6,809 bases of DNA from Prevotella sp. (lineage in GTDB: Bacteria; Bacteroidota; Bacteroidia; Bacteroidales; Bacteroidaceae). Numbering within the stretch: position 1 is the first letter of the stretch; every line of letters starts with the position of its first letter. Both the position numbers and the translations under genes were made by a program. This document shows, piece by piece, positions 1 to 6,176 of this stretch. Under the pieces are notes generated by a model that was not told the origin of the DNA, did not search any database, and worked only from the letters and a program-made list of their open reading frames with translations. The DNA lies in assembly GCA_017424205.1 (NCBI GenBank), contig JAFPAS010000009.1, positions 1-6,809 on the forward strand, read 5' to 3'.

Positions 1-1
1 C

Positions 2-385
2 GTTATTCAGAATCCATGGATTAATTTCATTAGCCATCCTGGAGATGGTACAGCAGAGCTTAACTTTGAACCAATCGTCATTGCAGCAAAAGAGCATAAC
101 ACGCTTCTTGAAATCAATAATTCAAGTTTGAATCCGGTCAGAGGCAAAACGCACAAAGCCATACCAAATAACATAGAGATTCTAAATCTCTGCAAGAAAT
201 ACGAGGTGCCTGTAATTTTAGGCAGCGACGCGCATATAACATTCGACATAGCAAATTACGACAACATACTACCGTTACTTAACGAAACAGAATTCCCTGA
301 AGAGCTTATAATTAATGATAAACCAAATGCTTTTATCAAGCTATTAGAGAAAAAAGGAAACGAATTACTCTCCAGCAAAAATTAA
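2..385 (+). CDS. PHP-domain phosphoesterase, YcdX-like (partial, C-terminal part)
   Basis: The reading frame is open from base 2 to a TAA at 383-385 and gives the last 127 residues of a protein whose start lies left of the window. Two metal-binding motifs of the PHP (polymerase and histidinol phosphatase) superfamily are visible: SHPGDG, with its His at partial residue 12, and GSDAH, with Asp76 and His78. Between them, around residues 36-43, is the stretch EINNSSLNP. In the E. coli YcdX family (about 245 residues) these motifs supply part of a trinuclear metal site for phosphate-ester hydrolysis; the N-terminal metal ligands would lie outside the window. The physiological substrate of this family is not settled, so only a cytoplasmic metal-dependent phosphoesterase can be inferred. 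A TTG at 128 in the same frame is not the true start, because conserved sequence including the HPG motif lies upstream of it. A strong terminator follows 18 bases after the stop, so this is the last gene of its transcript. Confidence 0.85.
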   Translation, partial: VIQNPWINFISHPGDGTAELNFEPIVIAAKEHNTLLEINNSSLNPVRGKTHKAIPNNIEILNLCKKYEVPVILGSDAHITFDIANYDNILPLLNETEFPEELIINDKPNAFIKLLEKKGNELLSSKN

Positions 386-403
386 AATCGCATAAATATC
401 CAT

Positions 404-439
404 CCGCAATACCAAGAAATAGGTGTTGCGGTTTTTTTT
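404..439 (+). terminator. Rho-independent terminator of the PHP-domain gene
   Basis: A 10-bp stem (404-413 with 422-431, one G-U pair, GC-rich at the base) closes an 8-base loop and is followed directly by eight T residues (432-439). It lies 18 bases after the stop codon on the plus strand. This is a textbook intrinsic terminator and isolates the upstream gene from the catalase. Confidence 0.9.
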
Positions 440-467
440 AGAACATCACTATAGAATTACTACAATA

Positions 468-507
468 GTCTAGTAAAAGAAAATAGAAGGATTGACTTTT
501 ACTAGAC
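468..507. repeat. Perfect 12-bp inverted repeat upstream of the catalase gene
   Basis: GTCTAGTAAAAG (468-479) is exactly repeated in inverse orientation at 496-507, with a 16-base spacer (480-495). Neither flank has a T run, so it does not look like an intrinsic terminator; a strong one already lies at 404-439. It sits about 150 bases before the catalase start codon and about 100 bases before the candidate -7 box at 608. It could be an operator for a dimeric regulator or a structured leader element. The half-sites do not show the repeated ATAG/CTAT spacing of the classic OxyR site, so no regulator is assigned. Confidence 0.5.
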
Positions 508-530
508 AGCCATATAATAATTTAAATCAT

Positions 531-571
531 AAATATAAAATGCTTAAAAAGTAGGGGCATTATATTTTTTT
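531..571 (+). terminator. Weak hairpin plus T run upstream of the catalase (possible secondary terminator or attenuator)
   Basis: AATGC (539-543) pairs with GCATT (557-561) around a 13-base loop, and the stem can extend through mismatches into flanking A/T pairs (531-538 with 562-569). The 3' side runs into seven consecutive T residues (565-571). The core stem is only 5 bp, so the call is tentative. It could back up the terminator at 404-439 or act in a long catalase leader if transcription begins upstream of it. Confidence 0.25.
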
Positions 572-580
572 AATTCTCAT

Positions 581-615
581 GTTGGATGGCAGATATAAGG
601 TAATGCGTATTTTTG
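581..615 (+). promoter_or_regulatory. Candidate Bacteroidota-type promoter for the catalase gene
   Basis: TATTTTTG at 608-615 matches the Bacteroides -7 consensus TAnnTTTG fully. The -33 element is weak: GTTG at 581-584 differs from TTTG by one base but is 23 bases away instead of the usual 19. Transcription would start near 622, giving a leader of about 37 bases. An E. coli-like pair (TTGACT at 492-497 and TATAAT at 513-518) lies further upstream, but its 15-base spacer is short and such promoters are generally not the form used by the Bacteroidota primary sigma factor. Confidence 0.4.
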
Positions 616-659
616 CATCCGTGTTAGTTAACCATATTATTATTTAAGTTTTCAGGATT

Positions 660-2123
660 ATGGAAAAAGAGAAGAAATTGACTGCCGCCAATGGTAGACT
701 AGTTACTGACAACCAGAACTCACAAACAGCAGGACTACGCGGACCGATTGTGATGCAAGATCCGTGGCTAATAGAAAAATTAGCCCACTTTGACCGAGAG
801 GTAATTCCAGAGAGACGTATGCATGCCAAAGGAGCTGGTGCTTACGGTACATTTACCGTGACACACGACATTACGAAATATACACGAGCGGCAATATTTA
901 GCAGAATAGGCAAACAGACGGAGTGTTTTGTCAGATTTTCTACTGTAGCTGGCGAACGAGGGGCTGCCGATGCAGAACGTGACATAAGGGGCTTCGCAAT
1001 AAAGTTCTATACAGATGAAGGCAATTGGGACCTTGTTGGAAACAACACGCCTGTATTCTTCTTACGTGATCCATTAAAGTTTCCTGACCTCAATCATGCT
1101 ATAAAGCGTGATCCACGTACAGGTATGCGTTCTGCTAACAACAACTGGGATTTCTGGACTCTTTTGCCAGAGGCCCTGCATCAGATTACCATAACAATGA
1201 GTCCGAGAGGCATTCCATTATCCTATCGTCACATGCACGGTTTTGGAAGCCACACCTACAGTTTTGTCAATGCTGACAATGTGCGTACATGGGTGAAGTT
1301 TCATTTACGCACATTGCAAGGGATAGAATGTCTTACTGATGAACAGGCAGAAGCAATAATAGCTAAAGACCGAGAGTCACATCAGCGTGATTTATTTGAA
1401 AATATCGAACGAGGTAATTATCCTAAGTGGCTCTTTCAGGTGCAGCTGATGTCAGAAGAGGAAGCTGATTACTATCATATCAATCCTTTCGATTTGACCA
1501 AGGTATGGCCACATGCAGACTTCCCGTTACATGATGTTGGCATACTGGAGTTGAATCGTAATCCTGAGAATTTCTTTGCTGAGGTTGAGCAAGCTGCATT
1601 CAATCCCGTTAATATTGTCGATGGTATTGGCTTCTCTCCCGACAAGATGCTGCAAGGCCGACTTTTCTCTTATGGTGATGCGCAACGCTACCGTTTGGGA
1701 GTTAACCTTGAGCAGATTCCAGTCAATCGTCCACGTTGTCCGTTCTATGCCTACCACCGAGACGGAGCAATGCGAGTAGATGGCAACTACGGCAGGACAT
1801 TAGGTTATGAGCCTAATAGCTTTGGCGAGTGGAAGGATTCTCCCCACCTTAAAGAACCGCCGCAGAGAATCTATGGAGAAATATACAATTATACTGAGCG
1901 CGAATATGATAATGATTATTACACACAGCCTGGCAATCTCTTCCGCCTAATGCCGCCCGAAGAGCAGCAACTGCTCTTCGAGAATACTGCGAGAGCAATG
2001 GGCGACGCACATTTATTCATCAAGCAGCGACATGTGCGGAACTGCTATCTTGCAGACAAAGCATATGGTGAAGGTGTAGCAAGATCATTAGGCATAGACC
2101 TGAATGCAGCAATAAAGAGTTAA
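660..2123 (+). CDS. katA: Monofunctional haem catalase
   Basis: This complete 487-residue protein is a small-subunit haem catalase, which disproportionates hydrogen peroxide to water and oxygen in the cytoplasm. The family signatures are in order: the distal-haem motif [12 protein letters not shown] with catalytic His55; [10 protein letters not shown] from residue 92; DLVGNNTP with catalytic Asn128; [10 protein letters not shown], in the region that contributes to NADPH binding in this family; and the proximal motif [14 protein letters not shown], with haem-ligand Tyr338 and Arg334. The His-to-Asn spacing of 73 residues equals that of mammalian catalase (His75, Asn148). Met54 precedes the catalytic His, as in Proteus mirabilis catalase, where the equivalent Met is oxidised to a sulfone. 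Length and motifs fit the clade 3 enzymes of anaerobes and pathogens, including Bacteroides. No SD precedes the ATG; only a short AGG lies four bases away. The gene stands alone, with terminators on both sides. Peroxide control by OxyR is known for the Bacteroides enzyme but is not demonstrable here. The symbol follows family usage; Bacteroides literature uses katB. Confidence 0.96.
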   Translation: MEKEKKLTAANGRLVTDNQNSQTAGLRGPIVMQDPWLIEKLAHFDREVIPERRMHAKGAGAYGTFTVTHDITKYTRAAIFSRIGKQTECFVRFSTVAGERGAADAERDIRGFAIKFYTDEGNWDLVGNNTPVFFLRDPLKFPDLNHAIKRDPRTGMRSANNNWDFWTLLPEALHQITITMSPRGIPLSYRHMHGFGSHTYSFVNADNVRTWVKFHLRTLQGIECLTDEQAEAIIAKDRESHQRDLFENIERGNYPKWLFQVQLMSEEEADYYHINPFDLTKVWPHADFPLHDVGILELNRNPENFFAEVEQAAFNPVNIVDGIGFSPDKMLQGRLFSYGDAQRYRLGVNLEQIPVNRPRCPFYAYHRDGAMRVDGNYGRTLGYEPNSFGEWKDSPHLKEPPQRIYGEIYNYTEREYDNDYYTQPGNLFRLMPPEEQQLLFENTARAMGDAHLFIKQRHVRNCYLADKAYGEGVARSLGIDLNAAIKS

Positions 2124-2130
2124 TATATAA

Positions 2131-2200
2131 ACAGACCGAGAGCATTGAAAACTATGTTATGATAATATAACACATTTTTCGTTCTCGGTCTGTATTCTTT
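2131..2200 (+). terminator. Long composite hairpin, catalase terminator
   Basis: A 13-bp stem (2131-2143 with 2181-2193, one G-U pair) begins seven bases after the catalase stop. Its 37-base interior can fold further: GAAAA (2147-2151) with TTTTC (2176-2180), then TGTTAT (2155-2160) with ATAACA (2167-2172) around a six-base loop. The result is one long rod with small internal loops. The following bases (ATTCTTTG) are only moderately T-rich. Position and stem strength support a terminator for the plus-strand catalase transcript. Confidence 0.7.
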
Positions 2201-2322
2201 GTTGCCTGACATAATTACATGCCATTATTCCTTAATTTAAGACAATAAGGAGAGCATATATTGCCTAAACAGAGGATAATTTTATTTTAACCTAAGTCCA
2301 ATGTAGATGCAACACCTATTAA

Positions 2323-2358
2323 TTAAAAAGACTGTTTCTAATAACAAGAAACAGTCTT
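2323..2358 (-). terminator. Rho-independent terminator of the GH13 gene
   Basis: A perfect 12-bp stem (2328-2339 with 2347-2358) closes a 7-base loop. Read on the minus strand, the stem runs straight into TTTTTAATT, the expected T tract. It lies about 60 bases past the amylase stop codon. A smaller 4-bp hairpin (AGCC-AAAA-GGCT, 2363-2374) lies between the stop codon and this terminator. Together with the hairpin at 2131-2193 it insulates the two convergent genes. Confidence 0.85.
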
Positions 2359-2417
2359 GACAAGCCAAAAGGCTCTATCTCTTAAAACACTAGGTAATAC
2401 AAGATTAGACCACACTA

Positions 2418-4115
2418 TTACCATGCAATAACAACACCTGAAAGGGCTGGTACAAGCGTCTGCAATGGATCATCAGCTGACACTATGACTTCCTGCGTCT
2501 TACCCGTAAGGAGTTCTGTAGCAGTGTGTCTGCCTTCTGTCAGTGCAAGATACTCTATTGCATGGCGTGGTATGCATACTGACGCTGCCTGCGGTGTATC
2601 AGAGAAGTTGGCTATTACAAGAAGTGACTTGTCTTCATGCTTGCGAATGAAAGCGTAAAGGCAGTTTGCATCAAACTGGTCAGACACAGGGTTGGCATAC
2701 ATAAGATCATAGAATTCGCCATCAGTCACAGCACGCTCTGTGGCAGCAATATTCAAAATCTGTCCGTGCATCTTTTCGAGGTTTTTCTCTTCCTTCGTAA
2801 GTTCCTTACGTGAGAAATATCCACGACGTAGTGTATCCACACACCAATAGTCAAATATCGTTGTACGGCCGTCTACACCAGAAAAGCCTTCACTGTCCAT
2901 ACCCTTTTCACCGAACTCCTCGCCAGCATAAAGCATGAAAGGATTCTTTTGCATGAGAGCCGATACAATCAGAGCCGGAATACCACATTTTGCATTTCCT
3001 GCAAAATAATCGCTGGCAACACGCTGTTCGTCATGATTCTCCAAGAAATATAGCATATGGTCTTGTATGTCCTCAGTTGCCTTCCATTGTGAGGTTATCG
3101 CTTGTGCTCCTTCATACCCGCACATTACGCCACGTAGAGTATCATACATGCCAACTTTATCATATAGATAATCAAAGCCAGAGGCTATATAATTGCGGTA
3201 TTGGTTCTTGTCATATACCTCACCAATAAAGCATATATGCGGATAAGCTGCCTTCACTCGATTTGTGGCATAATGCCAGAAAGCAGCAGGCACCATTTCC
3301 GCCATATCACAACGGAAAGCATCAACGCCCTTAGATGCCCAGAACAACAGAATTTCTGTCATCTTAAACCAAGTATCTACTATTGGTTTTCCTTCTGAAT
3401 CGTAGAAATGCTCTGAACGTCCGCCAGCATCACAATAGTCTATGCCATAATTAAGCTTAACTGTTTCATACCAATCGTTTTTTGATGGCGAAGCAGAGAA
3501 GACATCATTACCCGTGGCTTTGGCTGGCTGTTCTGCATAAGGTGGCAGAGGATTGCCGTCAGAATCATGCTCAATATCAAACTGAGGAGCAAATGGATGT
3601 CCCCAGCAATAGTAAAAGTTATTTGATGTTGAGAAATGCCAGTCCTTATTGTCTGATGCGCCTAAATCTTCTATTCCATTAGGACAAGATATAGAATGAT
3701 ATTCACGCGCAACATGATTTGGCACAAAATCTATAACTACCTTAAGCCCCGCCTTATGTGTGCGTTCCAATAACTTCTCAAATTCTGCCAGACGCTTGTT
3801 TACGTCGACAGCCATATCAGGATCTACATCATAATAATCGACAATAGCATACGGCGAACCTGCCTTGCCCTTTATGACAGCAGGATGATTAAGCGGGATA
3901 TTAAATGCGGTGTAATCTGTAGAAGTAGCATGACGCAATACACCTGTATACCAAACATGCGAGCAGCCTAACTTCTTTATTCGCTTTAGGACTGCAGGAG
4001 TTATATCATTAAATCTTCCGACTCCGTTATCCTCCTTAGTACCATTATGCAGACGCGTAGTATTAGTATTACCAAATAGACGCGTAAACATCTGGTATAT
4101 GATTACTTTCTCCAT
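2418..4115 (-). CDS. Alpha-amylase family glycoside hydrolase (GH13), cytoplasmic
   Basis: The 565-residue product is a GH13 (alpha-amylase clan) enzyme, expected to act on alpha-glucosidic bonds of glycogen, maltodextrins or starch breakdown products by a retaining mechanism. The four conserved regions of the (beta/alpha)8 barrel are all present: region I DFVPNH (129-134); region II GVDAFRCDMA with nucleophile Asp270; region III FIGEVYD with acid/base Glu299; and region IV FLENHDEQR with transition-state stabiliser Asp362. The segment from about 490 to the end fits a C-terminal beta-sandwich. The N-terminus (MEKVIIYQMFTRLFGN) starts directly in the barrel, with no signal peptide or lipobox, so the enzyme should be cytoplasmic, unlike the secreted SusG-type amylases. 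No susC/susD-like, transporter or glycogen gene is adjacent. Exact specificity (amylase, cyclomaltodextrinase, transferase) cannot be read from these motifs. The upstream region has no SD; an unusual hairpin ends 14 bases before the ATG. Confidence 0.9.
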   Translation of the reverse strand: MEKVIIYQMFTRLFGNTNTTRLHNGTKEDNGVGRFNDITPAVLKRIKKLGCSHVWYTGVLRHATSTDYTAFNIPLNHPAVIKGKAGSPYAIVDYYDVDPDMAVDVNKRLAEFEKLLERTHKAGLKVVIDFVPNHVAREYHSISCPNGIEDLGASDNKDWHFSTSNNFYYCWGHPFAPQFDIEHDSDGNPLPPYAEQPAKATGNDVFSASPSKNDWYETVKLNYGIDYCDAGGRSEHFYDSEGKPIVDTWFKMTEILLFWASKGVDAFRCDMAEMVPAAFWHYATNRVKAAYPHICFIGEVYDKNQYRNYIASGFDYLYDKVGMYDTLRGVMCGYEGAQAITSQWKATEDIQDHMLYFLENHDEQRVASDYFAGNAKCGIPALIVSALMQKNPFMLYAGEEFGEKGMDSEGFSGVDGRTTIFDYWCVDTLRRGYFSRKELTKEEKNLEKMHGQILNIAATERAVTDGEFYDLMYANPVSDQFDANCLYAFIRKHEDKSLLVIANFSDTPQAASVCIPRHAIEYLALTEGRHTATELLTGKTQEVIVSADDPLQTLVPALSGVVIAW

Positions 4116-4162
4116 AACAACAAGAAAATTTCTTCTCTCCGCCCGAAGGACAGAGAGAAGAA
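4116..4162 (-). terminator. UUCG-capped hairpin between fabD and the GH13 gene
   Basis: On the minus strand a 10-bp stem (4162-4153 with 4139-4130) encloses a 13-base region that can form an inner CC-UUCG-GG mini-hairpin, a notably stable cap. It is followed by the T-rich sequence AATTTTCTTGTTGTT, which ends at the ATG of the GH13 gene (4115). It most likely terminates fabD transcripts 51 bases after the fabD stop. Because its tail reaches the next start codon, it would also lie in the leader of any transcript that reads into or starts just before the GH13 gene. No convincing GH13 promoter was found in 4163-4212; TATATTTT (4186-4179) is a one-mismatch -7 candidate without a -33 partner. Confidence 0.6.
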
Positions 4163-4212
4163 TTCATATTATCCTATTAAAATATACAATCTTTTTTATA
4201 TATGACCGGAAA

Positions 4213-5097
4213 TTAAATTCCGTGTACAGTCACATCACGGCTAATCTTGGCAATCATACCCTGAAGAGCCTTGCCAGGACCACACTCTGTGAAATCAGTA
4301 GCACCGTCAGCTATCATCTGCTGCACCTCATATGTCCAGCGTACAGGGGCTGTCAGCTGTGCAATGAGATTCTCCTTGATTTCATTAGCATCAGTATGAG
4401 CTTTTGCATCTACATTCTGATATACAGGTATGCGTGGAGAGCTAAACTCTGTAGCCTCTATGGCAGCCTGTAATTCATCTTTTGCAATCTGCATAAGAGG
4501 CGAATGGAAAGCACCGCCAACAGGAAGAGGGAGAGCACGCTTTGCACCTGCAGCCTTCAGTTTTTCACATGCTTCATTAATTGCCTCTACATTTCCTGAA
4601 ATAACAAGCTGACCTGGATTATTATAATTTGCAGGAACAACGATATATCCCTCTTTTGAAATTTCAGAGCAAATCTCCTCAATTTTCTCATCTGGCAAAC
4701 CGATTATAGCAGCCATAGTAGATGGTGCCGCCTCACATGCCTTCTGCATAGCCATAGCACGTTTAGAAACCAGACGCAAACCATCTTCAAATGACAATGC
4801 TCCTGCTGCTACAAGTGCAGAAAACTCTCCAAGAGAATGACCAGCAACCATAGTAGCATCGAAAGAGTCACCTAAACATATTGCAGTAATGACTGAATGT
4901 AAGAATACTGCTGGCTGTGTTACCTTTGTCTGCTTCAGCTCTTCTGCTGTGCCTTCGAACATAATCTTAGTTATCTCGAAGCCAAGAATCTCATTAGCTT
5001 TATCAAATAATTCTCTTGCTTTAGGATTGTTATCATATAAATCCTTACCCATTCCTGAGAACTGAGCACCTTGACCAGGAAAAACAAATGCTTTCAT
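4213..5097 (-). CDS. fabD: Malonyl-CoA:acyl carrier protein transacylase
   Basis: This 294-residue protein transfers malonyl groups from CoA to acyl carrier protein, supplying the extender units for type II fatty-acid synthesis in the cytoplasm. Family motifs are clear: FPGQGAQ at residues 6-12 (oxyanion-hole Gln9), the nucleophile elbow GHSLGE with Ser88, Arg113 for the malonyl carboxylate, AFHSPLM with catalytic His198, and GPGKALQGM near the C-terminus. The length is close to the roughly 310 residues of E. coli FabD. The chosen start (5097) gives the MKAFVFPGQG beginning common in the family. Longer forms starting at 5106 (three extra residues) or 5145 (sixteen extra) add unconserved sequence, and none of the starts has an SD. 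No other fab gene is in the window. It appears to be transcribed separately from rplI, whose terminator lies upstream, and from the GH13 gene, since a terminator-like hairpin follows. Confidence 0.95.
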   Translation of the reverse strand: MKAFVFPGQGAQFSGMGKDLYDNNPKARELFDKANEILGFEITKIMFEGTAEELKQTKVTQPAVFLHSVITAICLGDSFDATMVAGHSLGEFSALVAAGALSFEDGLRLVSKRAMAMQKACEAAPSTMAAIIGLPDEKIEEICSEISKEGYIVVPANYNNPGQLVISGNVEAINEACEKLKAAGAKRALPLPVGGAFHSPLMQIAKDELQAAIEATEFSSPRIPVYQNVDAKAHTDANEIKENLIAQLTAPVRWTYEVQQMIADGATDFTECGPGKALQGMIAKISRDVTVHGI

Positions 5098-5285
5098 ATT
5101 TTTCATATATAAAATGATTATACAATGCCATATTAAACTTACCAAGACTCATTAATATAGCCTTAACATATACTTCTATAGGGATATAATACATATATGA
5201 ATATCGGTAGATAATTATATCACTATAGACGTACTAGCAGAAGTCTTGTTGGCTCTAATACAATGGCGAATTATTGTATATTAAT
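5098..5285 (-). promoter_or_regulatory. Non-coding region upstream of fabD, promoter not clearly resolved
   Basis: This AT-rich stretch between the rplI terminator and fabD should hold the fabD promoter. The best -7 candidate on the minus strand is TAAGTTTA (5141-5134), one base from TAnnTTTG, but no TTTG-like -33 element lies at the right distance. A 7-bp inverted repeat, ATACAAT (5258-5264) with ATTGTAT (5273-5279), lies beside the rplI terminator. No open frame of interest and no RNA gene was seen. Confidence 0.25.
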
Positions 5286-5336
5286 AAAGAAAGTCCCCGA
5301 CAAGTATACACTTAGGGGACTTTCTTTTATATTTTT
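5286..5336 (-). terminator. Perfect-stem terminator of the rpsF-rpsR-rplI operon
   Basis: AAAGAAAGTCCCC (5286-5298) pairs perfectly with 5315-5327, a 13-bp stem with a 16-base loop that itself contains a 4-bp AAGT/ACTT helix. The A/T outer part of the stem makes it symmetric: T-rich sequence follows on both strands (CTTTTATATTTTT on plus; TTTCTTTATTAAT on minus). It lies 36 bases past the rplI stop, so its role is to end the ribosomal operon transcript. No plus-strand gene approaches it. Confidence 0.85.
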
Positions 5337-5363
5337 ACTGCATAAAGCAATCTGCAATATACA

Positions 5364-5888
5364 TTATTCTGCTACTGGAGCCTCTGTTTCAACTGCAGGA
5401 GCCTCTTCTACTACTGGAGCCTCTTCTACAACAGGTGCTACAACTGCGTTCTCTGCAACTACTATTACAGGGAGTTCAACCTTAACTTCCTTGTGGAAAA
5501 CAACTGTAGCGATATACTCACCAACAGTCTTGATATCCTTCATGATGATACGCTTACGATCAACTACAATACCCTTATTTGCGAGTTCTGCAGCAACCTG
5601 TGCAGCGTTAACTGAACCGTAAAGCACGCCAGTTGCACTAACCTTGCTTGCGATAGTTACAGTTACATCGTTAAGAGCCTCAGCCTCTTTCTGAGCAGCT
5701 GCGAGAATAGCAGCGAGTTTGTGAGCCTGCTGCTTCAGGTTCTCAGCAAGAATTTTCTTTGCAGAAGGAGAAGCGATAACCGCCTTACCCTGAGGAATGA
5801 GATAGTTACGTCCGTAACCAGACTTTACCTCTACGATATCGTTCTTGTATCCAAGACCGATAATATCTTCTTTCAGAATGATTTGCAT
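5364..5888 (-). CDS. rplI: 50S ribosomal protein bL9 with acidic C-terminal repeat tail
   Basis: bL9 binds 23S rRNA near the L1 stalk base and reaches away from the 50S surface; it affects frame maintenance and ribosome spacing. Residues 1-50 match the N-terminal RNA-binding domain, including GLGYKNDIVEVKSGYGRNYL and the IPQGKA turn. Residues about 44-75 form the connecting helix, and 76-146 the C-terminal domain (TGVLYGSVNAAQVAAEL; ends FHKEVKVELPVIVVAEN). The family is normally near 148 residues, and this one has 174. The extra 27 (148-174) consist of Ala, Pro, Val, Glu and one Thr in APVVEE-like repeats, with seven Glu and no basic residue. It is the last gene of the operon, 19 bases after rpsR, and its ATG is preceded by a full SD (AGGAGG, 8-base spacing), unusual for this phylum. 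Confidence 0.96.
   Translation of the reverse strand: MQIILKEDIIGLGYKNDIVEVKSGYGRNYLIPQGKAVIASPSAKKILAENLKQQAHKLAAILAAAQKEAEALNDVTVTIASKVSATGVLYGSVNAAQVAAELANKGIVVDRKRIIMKDIKTVGEYIATVVFHKEVKVELPVIVVAENAVVAPVVEEAPVVEEAPAVETEAPVAE
5376..5429 (-). repeat. Imperfect tandem repeat encoding the bL9 acidic tail
   Basis: On the plus strand GGAGCCTCTTCTAC occurs at 5398-5411 and again at 5416-5429 (18-base period), with a diverged third copy beginning at 5377 (21-base offset). The 18-base unit encodes APVVEE on the minus strand. The period is a multiple of three, so copy-number change would keep the rplI frame. Confidence 0.7.
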
Positions 5889-5896
5889 TATTATGT

Positions 5897-5902
5897 CCTC
5901 CT
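5897..5902 (-). promoter_or_regulatory. Consensus Shine-Dalgarno of rplI
   Basis: AGGAGG lies eight bases before the rplI ATG (5888), within the 19-base rpsR-rplI gap. This is full complementarity to the anti-SD core at good spacing, in a genome whose other starts here mostly lack an SD. Confidence 0.85.
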
Positions 5903-5907
5903 ATTAT

Positions 5908-6174
5908 TTACTTCATCATATCAGTTACATAAGGAAGAAGAGCTATCTGGCGTGCACGCTTAACAGCTGTTGCAACACGACGCTGATACTTCAGTGAAGT
6001 ACCTGTGATACGGCGTGGAAGAATCTTTCCCTGCTCGTTGAGGAACTTCTTGAGGAACTCAGGATCCTTATAATCAATATACTTAATACCGCTCTTCTTG
6101 AAACGGCAATACTTCTTTTTCTTAACGTCGATTGTAGGGGCGGTAAGATATCTGATTTCTGACTGCTCTGCCAT
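5908..6174 (-). CDS. rpsR: 30S ribosomal protein bS18
   Basis: bS18 is an 88-residue protein of the 30S platform that forms a heterodimer with bS6 and contacts 16S rRNA helix 22 and the mRNA exit region. The core signature runs from about residue 20 to 84: [20 protein letters not shown], then [17 protein letters not shown], then [20 protein letters not shown]. Only one Cys is present (Cys23), so it is the form without a zinc-binding Cys set. In the Bacteroidota ribosome bS18 also helps, with bS21 and bS6, to hold the 3' tail of 16S rRNA so that its anti-SD is not free. The ATG lies two bases after the rpsF stop, so the genes are closely coupled. A strong SD is embedded in the last codons of rpsF. 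Confidence 0.97.
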   Translation of the reverse strand: MAEQSEIRYLTAPTIDVKKKKYCRFKKSGIKYIDYKDPEFLKKFLNEQGKILPRRITGTSLKYQRRVATAVKRARQIALLPYVTDMMK

Positions 6175-6176
6175 GA

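Noticed and set aside
449..486. Scattered ATAG/CTAT tetramers upstream of the catalase as an OxyR site
   Set aside because: The ATAG copies at 451, 465 and 483 do not show the four-fold, ten-base spacing of the OxyR consensus, and AT-rich DNA yields such tetramers often.
492..518. E. coli-like sigma-70 promoter TTGACT / TATAAT
   Set aside because: The spacer is 15 bases, and the Bacteroidota primary sigma factor uses TTTG / TAnnTTTG; the TATTTTTG at 608 is a better candidate.
579..647. 22-codon open frame (ATG at 579, TAA at 645) just before the catalase start, as a possible leader peptide
   Set aside because: It spans the best candidate catalase promoter, has no SD or family likeness, and is short enough to arise by chance.
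2990..3682. Plus-strand open frames opposite the GH13 gene
   Set aside because: They overlap the well-supported GH13 catalytic regions on the other strand and show no family motifs.
5098..5145. Upstream extension of FabD starting at 5145
   Set aside because: The added residues (MVSLIWHCIIILYMKN) are hydrophobic but unconserved, and FabD homologues begin at MKAFVFPGQG; fabD is a cytoplasmic enzyme with no need of a signal sequence.
5263..5622. Plus-strand frame of 119 codons rich in Ser, Thr and Ala opposite rplI
   Set aside because: It is the antisense of the bL9 tail repeat and body, crosses the operon terminator and has no independent support.
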